Source of the DNA: Bacteroidota bacterium
GTDB taxonomy: Bacteria > Bacteroidota > Ignavibacteria > Ignavibacteriales > Melioribacteraceae
Reading direction: 5' to 3'
Length of the DNA: 13,881 nucleotides
Assembly: GCA_021786655.1 (NCBI GenBank)
Contig: JAJYMU010000067.1
Coordinates: 1 to 13,881 of the forward strand
Shown here: piece after piece, positions 8,182 through 13,881 of the stretch
How the letters are laid out: each line of letters begins with the position of its first letter
How positions within the stretch are numbered: position 1 is the stretch's first letter
The notes under the pieces: model-generated
What the model was told of the DNA's origin: nothing
The model's input: the letters and a program-made list of their open reading frames with translations, nothing else
Database searches by the model: none
Translations under genes and position numbers: made by a program

Positions 8182-10032
8182 ATGAGCACCTACAAAAGAG
8201 TCTTAGCTTACATAAAACCGTTTTGGAAGCACCTTTCCGCCTCGGTTCTGTTTACAATCGGTTACGCGGTTCTGAACGGCGTTTCCATTTACATGATTAT
8301 CCCTCTCCTTGATACCCTTTTTCAAGGGAACGGAACTCAAACGCAGATCAAAACAGTTAGTCCTTCTATCAGTGCGCCAGTTACAAATTGGTTTTCGCAA
8401 ACGTTCGATGATATAATTGGAATAGTCAAAGGTTATATCTTCAGCGGCGATACACAATCAATCCTTCTGAAAATCTGCATTCTGATAATTATTCTGTTCT
8501 TCCTCAAAAATGTTTTTGGATATCTCCAAGCTTACTTTCTTGCATTCGTAGAACAGGGAATGATTCGCAATCTGAGAAATGAAGCTTACATGCATCTGCA
8601 CAGACTGCCGATGAGTTTCTTCAAAAATGAAAAAACCGGAAACCTTATTTCACGAATTATGAATGACGTGAATGTTGTGCAGGCAAGCGTCTCTGCGGTG
8701 TTTTTGAATTTGATTCGTGAACCGTTAACCATACTTGTTTTTCTCGGAATTGCAGTCTCGATCAGCTGGAGACTTACCTTATTTTCACTACTTGTACTTC
8801 CTTTCAGCATTGGCATCATTAGTTGGATCGGTTTAATTCTCCGTAAGCAGAGCGGATTGCTGCAGCAAGAAATGGCTGACATTACAACAACGCTTCATGA
8901 AACGATTACCGGTGTAAAGATCGTTAAAGCTTTTGGGATGGAAAACTACGAGAACAAAAAGTTTAAGGCACAGACTCAGAAATTTTTCAGATTGGTTTTG
9001 AAGATAACGCGCATAAGAAATACAGCGTCTCCCGTTACTGAATTTCTTAGCGTGGTTGTCGGCGGCGCAATGATTTATTTTGGCGGGCAGCTCGTGCTGT
9101 TCGATAAAACTTTGAAGCCGAGTGAGTTTCTCGTTTTCTTAATGGCAATTTTTCAGATGATGCCGCCGATCAAAGAACTCAGCAGTGTTAACAACCGAAT
9201 TCAAGAATCAAGCGCGGCTGCCGACCGTGTTTTTGAAATATTGGATACCGAACCGCGAATTAAGAATATTGAAAATCCTCTTCCGCTTAACGACTTCAAT
9301 GATACGATAGAATTTCAAAATGTTTCGTTCCACTATGATGATTCCGAGGAATTGGTGCTGGATACAATTAACCTGAAAGTGAAGAAGGGGAACGTGATTG
9401 CAATTGTAGGTAGCAGCGGCGCCGGAAAAACCACGATGGTGGATTTACTACCGCGTTTTTATGATCCGACCAGTGGCAAAGTTCTTTTCGACGGGACCGA
9501 CATAAAATCGGCGCGGCTTGAAGATTTGCGGAAGCTGATGGGAATCGTCACACAAGAAACCGTACTGTTCAATGAATCGGTGAAGAGCAACATTGCCTAC
9601 GGAATTGATGACTGTGCCGAGCAAAAATTGTTTGACGCTGCAAAAGCAGCCAACGCGCACAATTTTATTATGGAACTGCCGCACGGCTATGAAACTATAA
9701 TCGGTGAAAAAGGAACAAAGCTTTCGGGCGGACAAAGACAGCGGCTGGCGATTGCGCGCGCGCTTCTGAAAAATCCTCCGATCATGATATTGGACGAAGC
9801 TACGTCTGCCCTAGATAACGAGTCGGAAGTTTTGGTTCAGGAAGCGATAGAACGCCTCATGCACGATAGAACCACATTTGTAATTGCACACAGACTTAGC
9901 ACAATTAGAAATGCCGATAGAATTATTGTTCTCGACCGCGGAAGGATAGTTCAGGACGGTAAACACGATCAGTTGTTGAATCAAGAAAACGGTATCTACA
10001 AAAAATTATATGAACTTCAATTTAGAGTGTAA
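8182..10032 (+). CDS. MsbA-like ABC exporter (lipid A/LPS flippase family)
   Basis: This 616-residue fused half-transporter has an N-terminal membrane domain of about six helices (to about residue 330) and a C-terminal nucleotide-binding domain. The ATPase motifs are intact: Walker A GSSGAGKTT at 410-418 with Lys416, signature LSGGQ at 514-518, Walker B IMILDE ending at Glu539, the D-loop SALD, and the H-loop His570 in IAHRLST. The first extracytoplasmic loop (about 47-90) is longer than in E. coli MsbA. MsbA flips lipid A-core across the inner membrane as a homodimer. Placement directly before an O-antigen ligase-like gene and an LPS-core type glycosyltransferase supports a lipid-linked glycan substrate, though a multidrug exporter of the same family cannot be excluded from sequence alone. 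Its stop codon overlaps the next start (TAATG). Confidence 0.88.
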   Translation: MSTYKRVLAYIKPFWKHLSASVLFTIGYAVLNGVSIYMIIPLLDTLFQGNGTQTQIKTVSPSISAPVTNWFSQTFDDIIGIVKGYIFSGDTQSILLKICILIIILFFLKNVFGYLQAYFLAFVEQGMIRNLRNEAYMHLHRLPMSFFKNEKTGNLISRIMNDVNVVQASVSAVFLNLIREPLTILVFLGIAVSISWRLTLFSLLVLPFSIGIISWIGLILRKQSGLLQQEMADITTTLHETITGVKIVKAFGMENYENKKFKAQTQKFFRLVLKITRIRNTASPVTEFLSVVVGGAMIYFGGQLVLFDKTLKPSEFLVFLMAIFQMMPPIKELSSVNNRIQESSAAADRVFEILDTEPRIKNIENPLPLNDFNDTIEFQNVSFHYDDSEELVLDTINLKVKKGNVIAIVGSSGAGKTTMVDLLPRFYDPTSGKVLFDGTDIKSARLEDLRKLMGIVTQETVLFNESVKSNIAYGIDDCAEQKLFDAAKAANAHNFIMELPHGYETIIGEKGTKLSGGQRQRLAIARALLKNPPIMILDEATSALDNESEVLVQEAIERLMHDRTTFVIAHRLSTIRNADRIIVLDRGRIVQDGKHDQLLNQENGIYKKLYELQFRV

Positions 10033-12110
10033 TGGCTCAAGACAAATCCAATCAAATTAAAATCATAGATAAACTGATTTTCTGGCTGATCATTTTATTC
10101 TTGATCACGCTTACCAATTCAATTTTCTTGAACCAGATCGGCTATTTTATACCGCTGATGCTTTTTGCATACCGTTTCGTGATAACGAAAGAAAATAAAT
10201 TTCAAAAGAACGGTCTTGAAATCGGGTTCATACTTTTTCTTGCTGCCGAACTGATTTCGGCGATCTTCTCGGTGAATCACGCTCAAGCGTTTCAGAATTT
10301 TTTCAAACGACTCGTTCTAATTCCATTGGTTTATACAATTGCCGCTGCGGCGGATGACACCGAAAAAACAAAATTGTTTTTCAAAATTTATCTTGGCACC
10401 GCGTTGCTTACAATGTTGGCGTACATTGTTTTTGCTTACGAGCATTTCATAGCTCAATTGTACCGTTTCGAAGCCAAAGGACCGTCTCCGTTTCAATATG
10501 TTATGACCGCGGGCGGGCTGATGAGCTTCACTACAATTTTTACGTTTGCCTTTCTGGTAAATGAAAAAGCAAAAATTAAGTACAAGCTTTTCTTTCTTGC
10601 CGCGTTCGGAGTTGCTGCACTTGGCTTGTTTGCAAGTTATACACGCGCCGCTTGGATCGGCGCCGCGGCTGGAATACTTTTTATAATTCTGTTCAAGAAA
10701 AAATGGTGGTTGATAATTCCCGGCGTCGCGTTCATTATTTTTGCGTTTCTGTTTTACAAGAATGAAAGCCGTCTGTATGAATATCAATTCAACGGCTCGC
10801 AGCTTACTAAAGTAAAAACAATTAATACCGAAGGACGGGCTTACAATCTTGATCTTGACAACGATACGGTTTATGTGGCTGATTACAATAAAGGAATAGC
10901 CGTTTACAGCAAAGGCAATCTTGTTCAAGAGTTGGCTACACCATCGCCTTCAAAGAGAATCTTAAAATGGAAATCAAATTACTACCTCGCGTACCTTCTC
11001 GATACCAGAATTCTGTTGCTTCACAAAGACGGCAGTGGTAAGCTCGCAATCGAAAAAAGTTTTACCTCGCCCGGTTTAACAACAGATGTTGAAGTTTTCG
11101 GAGATTACTTCTACGTTGCAGATAGAGACAGCGGCTTAACAATTTATAAAAATCCGTTGGATCTTAATGATAAGCTCATGCTTCGAAACGTAAAGGGCAT
11201 TTCAAGTCTTTGTTACAACGATAAATTATTTGCTGCGTTTGATATGAATAGTTTTTCGTTCAAGGTTTATTCGAGCCAAAGCGCACTACCAGAACAGCTT
11301 ATCGATTCCGTAAAATTTAAATCCTCAGTAGGTTTTGTCTGGTTTAACAAGAACGATATTTTCTTCCAGGGTGATAAACTCTTTCATTATGTTTATGATA
11401 ATGGAAAAGTAAAACAAGTTCAGGAGTTTAAGATTGTTGGGCTTCAATCATTACAGTTTATGGATTCTTCTGCAATTGGCGCAAGCGCCGACGGTATTGT
11501 TTATCGTTTCGACAAAACGAAAGATGGAATTTTCACCGAACAGAAAATCGGTTCGCTTGGTTATTCTATAACTGGATTTAAGCTTGAAGGAAACAAAATT
11601 TACACGACGGAAAGCAAGAGAAACCGGCTTTCAACTATTGCAGATCTTTACCACGAGACGAACTTCGAGCGTCTCAACATTTGGCGTATCGGTCTGAGGA
11701 TTTTCAAAGATCACCCGCTGTTTGGAGTCGGCGATATCGATCTCAACAAAATTTATTCCGAGTACAAAGACTATTTCTTGAAAGAGAATTTCGGTCACAT
11801 GCACAATAATTTTGTTCACTTCCTCGTGATACTCGGTGCCTTCGGATTCATTGCCGTGATGTTTTTGTTGTACAAAATTTTGCGTTTGAATTTGAAAATC
11901 TACAAAACTCTGAAAGACGTTCCATTCATGTCTTCCTACGCCCTTGGTGCTCTTGCCGCGTTCATAGGATTTCTGTTCTCAGGTTTGGCTGAATGGAATT
12001 TCGGCGACCAAGAAATCATTACGATGGTTTGGTTTACTGTTGGTCTGAACGTTGCGTTCTATCGTAACTTTATGAACAGTAATAATGAATCCACAAATTC
12101 GAATGGGTGA
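10032..12110 (+). CDS. O-antigen ligase/polymerase-like membrane protein (Wzy_C) with an inserted seven-repeat beta-propeller
   Basis: At 692 residues this protein is far longer than the roughly 400 usual for WaaL. About nine membrane helices fill residues 13-243, including ASYTRAAWIGAAAG, the characteristic Wzy_C helix with Arg205. After the propeller insert the family signature resumes: RLNIWRIGLRIFKDHPLFGV, then GHMHNNFVH with a candidate catalytic His591. About three final helices follow (594-616, 635-654, 661-678). WaaL-type enzymes move glycan from undecaprenyl diphosphate to lipid A-core on the periplasmic face. Between the two halves, about 246-540, sits a beta-propeller-like insert in what should be the large periplasmic loop. 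The reading frame is continuous, so this is not a frameshifted pair. The start overlaps the exporter stop by one base. Polymerase (Wzy) rather than ligase activity is possible. Confidence 0.85.
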   Translation: MAQDKSNQIKIIDKLIFWLIILFLITLTNSIFLNQIGYFIPLMLFAYRFVITKENKFQKNGLEIGFILFLAAELISAIFSVNHAQAFQNFFKRLVLIPLVYTIAAAADDTEKTKLFFKIYLGTALLTMLAYIVFAYEHFIAQLYRFEAKGPSPFQYVMTAGGLMSFTTIFTFAFLVNEKAKIKYKLFFLAAFGVAALGLFASYTRAAWIGAAAGILFIILFKKKWWLIIPGVAFIIFAFLFYKNESRLYEYQFNGSQLTKVKTINTEGRAYNLDLDNDTVYVADYNKGIAVYSKGNLVQELATPSPSKRILKWKSNYYLAYLLDTRILLLHKDGSGKLAIEKSFTSPGLTTDVEVFGDYFYVADRDSGLTIYKNPLDLNDKLMLRNVKGISSLCYNDKLFAAFDMNSFSFKVYSSQSALPEQLIDSVKFKSSVGFVWFNKNDIFFQGDKLFHYVYDNGKVKQVQEFKIVGLQSLQFMDSSAIGASADGIVYRFDKTKDGIFTEQKIGSLGYSITGFKLEGNKIYTTESKRNRLSTIADLYHETNFERLNIWRIGLRIFKDHPLFGVGDIDLNKIYSEYKDYFLKENFGHMHNNFVHFLVILGAFGFIAVMFLLYKILRLNLKIYKTLKDVPFMSSYALGALAAFIGFLFSGLAEWNFGDQEIITMVWFTVGLNVAFYRNFMNSNNESTNSNG
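10767..11651 (+). repeat. Seven degenerate ~40-residue repeats within the ligase-like protein (LVIVD-like beta-propeller blades)
   Basis: Blade-like segments begin near residues 273 (LDLDNDTVYVAD), 311 (LKWKSNYYLAY), 353 (VEVFGDYFYVAD), 392 (SLCYNDKLFAAF), 434 (GFVWFNKNDIFF), 473 (SLQFMDSSAIGAS) and 515 (GFKLEGNKIYTT). The spacing alternates 38, 42, 39, 42, 39, 42. The first and third are the best preserved; each continues to a G-hydrophobic-Val/Ile-Tyr strand (KGIAVYSK, SGLTIYKN), the hallmark of LVIVD-type propeller repeats. Seven repeats would close a seven-bladed propeller. Its role, whether protein contact, glycan binding or regulation, is unknown. These are protein-level repeats; no DNA-level repeat is obvious. 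Confidence 0.7.
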
Positions 12111-12870
12111 AAAAATAAAAATATCGTCAATCATCATTGCAAAAGACGAAGAAGAAAACATTCGTCGCTGCATCGAAAGCCAAGCTGACGTGGTTGACGA
12201 AATTATTGTGATGGTAGATTCGAGAACTATGGACAACACTTTTCAGATTGCGTCGTCGTATGGAAATGTAAAAGCGGAAATCGCGGTATTCACCGGATAT
12301 GCCCGGACCAAAAGTTATGCGCTGTCAAAAACTAAATTCGATTGGGTTTTATGGATTGATGCCGACGAAGAATTGACACCCGAACTTGCAGCAGAGCTTC
12401 GGGAATTTAAAAATGTTCAGCCAAAATTTGCTGCTTACGATGTAGCGCGCCGCGCTTATTTCCTCGGCAAGTGGATCAAACATAGCGGCTGGTATCCTGC
12501 TCGAGTCGTGCGGCTGTTCGATAAGAGACACGCTTCGTTCAATGAAAAAGCGGTTCATGAGCACTTGGACATTAACGGGGAAACCGGGCATCTCAAAAAC
12601 GATTTGAATCACTACACCGATCCGACCATTGAACATTACTTCGAAAAATTTAACGCTTATACTTCTCTTGCGGCACAAGAATTGAATAAGAAAGGCAAAA
12701 AAGCTTCCTTCAGCGATATTGTGTTTAGACCGATTTTTCTTTTTTTGAAAATGTATATTTTCCGAGCGGGATTTCTTGACGGTATGCATGGATTTATTTT
12801 GGCGATATTTTCTTCAGCGTATGTGTTCACAAAGTATTCTAAACTTTGGGAGTTGAATAAAAAGAAATGA
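12085..12870 (+). CDS. Family 2 glycosyltransferase, WaaE/KdtX-like
   Basis: This 261-residue GT-A enzyme opens with ISSIIIAKDEEENIRRCIES and DEIIVMVDS, the nucleotide-sugar-binding start of family 2, and has WVLWIDADEEL with the metal-binding DxD-like Asp92/Asp94. The downstream segment AYFLGKWIKHSGWYPARVVR followed by LFDKR and KAVHEHL is characteristic of the WaaE/KdtX subgroup that adds sugars to the LPS inner core. The C-terminus is hydrophobic (PIFLFLKMYIF, FILAIFSSAYVF), suggesting membrane association. The start is uncertain: ATG at 12085 overlaps the ligase gene by 26 bases, while ATG at 12103 (Met7) overlaps by 8 and sits nearer the conserved strand. Neither has a Shine-Dalgarno. 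It probably acts on the cytoplasmic side, building the core or a glycan that the exporter and ligase then handle. Confidence 0.88.
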   Translation: MNPQIRMGEKIKISSIIIAKDEEENIRRCIESQADVVDEIIVMVDSRTMDNTFQIASSYGNVKAEIAVFTGYARTKSYALSKTKFDWVLWIDADEELTPELAAELREFKNVQPKFAAYDVARRAYFLGKWIKHSGWYPARVVRLFDKRHASFNEKAVHEHLDINGETGHLKNDLNHYTDPTIEHYFEKFNAYTSLAAQELNKKGKKASFSDIVFRPIFLFLKMYIFRAGFLDGMHGFILAIFSSAYVFTKYSKLWELNKKK

Positions 12871-13751
12871 CAATCGGGATTATTCCAAATATTACGAAGA
12901 AAGACATCCTAAGCATAGTTAAGAAGATAACGGATGAGCTCGAGAAAAAAGGATTCAAGTTTATTCTCAGCGACTCGCTTTTGAAATTCGAAGCTGATTT
13001 GAAAAAACAATTTCCCGGCGCAGCGCTTTTATCTCATACAGACCTTAGCAAACACTCCGACATGGTTGTATCTATAGGCGGAGACGGCACTATGTTGAAT
13101 ACGGCGTACGAAGTAAGAGAATCCGGCACGCCGATGGTCGGCGTAAATTTTGGCAAGCTTGGATTTCTTGCCGAGTTCGATCTGGAAAGTTTTGCGGAAT
13201 TCTTGAATGACATCAAGGCAAATGATTATTCAATTGAAGAAAGAATGGCTCTCGCTGGTTCGTGCAACGGAGGCGAAAAAAATCTTTACGCAATCAACGA
13301 TATGGTTATTGATAAAGGTCCTTGGCCGAAGATGATTGAGCTGACGATCAAAGTTGACGACGATTACGTTGCTACCTTTTCTGCTGACGGAATTATTGTT
13401 GCAACTCCAACCGGCACAACCGGATACTCGCTTTCAGCCGGGGGACCGATCGTGAATCCGAAAGCAAATGTAATAACTCTCAGTCCGATTGCGCCTCATA
13501 CATTAACAATGCGGCCTCTAGTTGTTTCAAGTGATCAGAAGATATCGATTATGGTTAACTCGCCGTCGGATAAAATCCAAATCAGTTGCGACGGACAACG
13601 CGTTTATTTTTATGATCCTCCGTCCACAATCAATATTGAAAAGTGTATCCGTCCGGTAAAACTGGTGCATTCAAACAGAACAAATTATTTTGAAATCCTC
13701 CGTAACAAACTTTATTGGGGATTGGATGTTCGGAAGCCAAATAATTCTTAG
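12867..13751 (+). CDS. nadK: NAD kinase
   Basis: NAD kinase phosphorylates NAD+ to NADP+ in the cytoplasm. The 294-residue length is typical. The diagnostic GGDGT motif is at 71-75 with catalytic Asp73, followed by GVNFGKLGFLAEFD. The NAD-binding INDMVID segment has Asn144-Asp145. The glycine-rich motif DGIIVATPTGTTGYSLSAGG lies at 174-193, with the conserved SPIAPHTLTMRPLVV after it. The start codon overlaps the upstream glycosyltransferase stop by 4 bases (ATGA), a classic coupling arrangement. No functional link to the glycan genes is required; this looks like operon packing of a housekeeping gene. It ends in TAG at 13749-13751, inside the Shine-Dalgarno region of the next gene. Confidence 0.97.
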   Translation: MTIGIIPNITKKDILSIVKKITDELEKKGFKFILSDSLLKFEADLKKQFPGAALLSHTDLSKHSDMVVSIGGDGTMLNTAYEVRESGTPMVGVNFGKLGFLAEFDLESFAEFLNDIKANDYSIEERMALAGSCNGGEKNLYAINDMVIDKGPWPKMIELTIKVDDDYVATFSADGIIVATPTGTTGYSLSAGGPIVNPKANVITLSPIAPHTLTMRPLVVSSDQKISIMVNSPSDKIQISCDGQRVYFYDPPSTINIEKCIRPVKLVHSNRTNYFEILRNKLYWGLDVRKPNNS

Positions 13752-13754
13752 AGG
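13750..13754 (+). promoter_or_regulatory. Shine-Dalgarno sequence for the gene at 13761
   Basis: AGAGG lies 6 bases before the ATG at 13761 and overlaps the nadK stop codon. It stands out because the other starts in the window have no comparable purine motif. The spacing supports the ATG at 13761 over downstream ATGs. Confidence 0.55.
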
Positions 13755-13760
13755 TTATTT

Positions 13761-13881
13761 ATGAAAAAAATAGTGTTGGTTCTAATGGTGTTTTCAACTT
13801 TAATTTTTGCACAGGAGAAAAATAAAATGTCGGTTGACGAAAAAACCGGTAAGCCGATGCTTCTCGGCGTTTGTGATCGTT
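13761..13881 (+). CDS. Secreted protein, 3'-truncated by window edge
   Basis: Only the first 40 codons are present, and the frame is open to the edge. MKKIVLVLMVFSTLIFAQ is a clear Sec signal peptide (basic start, hydrophobic core, probable cleavage after IFA), so the product is exported. The mature part begins EKNKMSVDEKTGKPMLLGVC, with a Cys near the end of the visible part. The KPMLLGVCDR stretch is faintly like the entry to a thioredoxin-like domain, but too little is visible to name a family. It is preceded by a Shine-Dalgarno and follows nadK by 9 bases, so it may be the next operon member. Confidence 0.7.
   Translation, partial: MKKIVLVLMVFSTLIFAQEKNKMSVDEKTGKPMLLGVCDR

Noticed and set aside
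10317..10928. Antisense open frame of 203 codons opposite the ligase-like gene
   Set aside because: It lies wholly within the strongly supported membrane-protein gene on the other strand, has no recognisable domain or initiation signal, and its composition is that expected of the reverse complement of hydrophobic codons.
10032..12110. Two separate genes fused by an assembly error or frameshift in the ligase-like region
   Set aside because: The reading frame is uninterrupted across the insert, and the C-terminal ligase segment continues the same family as the N-terminal segment, so the insert sits within one gene.
12349..12789. Antisense open frame of 146 codons opposite the family 2 glycosyltransferase
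   Set aside because: The plus strand here encodes conserved glycosyltransferase motifs; the minus-strand product matches nothing recognisable.

Overview
The window is a densely packed, entirely plus-strand stretch of bacterial chromosome, probably from a Gram-negative member of the Bacteroidota/Ignavibacteriota (FCB) lineage. The reasons are a lipid A flippase next to an O-antigen ligase-type protein, AT-leaning codon use rich in AAA/GAA, almost no Shine-Dalgarno sequences before the starts, and a proteome flavour (RodZ-like protein, 7TM-HD protein, SPOR lipoprotein) familiar from Ignavibacteria. The taxonomic call is inference from memory of protein families, not from a search. No rRNA, tRNA, CRISPR array, insertion sequence or phage gene is visible, and no gene-free stretch exceeds about 90 bases.

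Layout. Positions 2-769 hold the 3' part of a RodZ-like membrane protein whose helix-turn-helix lies mostly upstream of the window. It overlaps ligA (NAD-dependent DNA ligase, 741-2756), which is followed after 2 bases by a small protein resembling only the first half of a family 9 glycosyltransferase (2759-3289). A single-domain STAS protein (3365-3727) stands alone between the two largest intergenic gaps and has a short dyad at each side. Next come a PgpH-type 7TM-HD phosphohydrolase (3818-6010), xerD (6017-6907) and a lipoprotein with a SPOR domain followed by a probable beta-propeller (6937-8175).

The last third is an envelope-glycan operon: an MsbA-like ABC exporter (8182-10032), a 692-residue O-antigen ligase/polymerase-like membrane protein (10032-12110), a WaaE/KdtX-like family 2 glycosyltransferase (12085-12870) and NAD kinase (12867-13751). 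Neighbours overlap by 1 to 26 bases, so translational coupling is likely. A secreted protein begins at 13761 and runs off the window; it has the only convincing Shine-Dalgarno sequence seen.

The most unusual item is the O-antigen ligase-like protein. Between its middle membrane helices and the conserved catalytic-loop segment it carries an insertion of about 295 residues. This contains seven repeats spaced 38-42 residues apart that look like blades of an LVIVD-type beta-propeller. A second probable propeller, on the SPOR lipoprotein, lies two genes upstream. Together with the flippase they suggest an export-and-ligation module with extra periplasmic scaffold or sensor domains. The remaining genes are housekeeping functions in DNA repair, chromosome resolution, second-messenger turnover and NADP supply.
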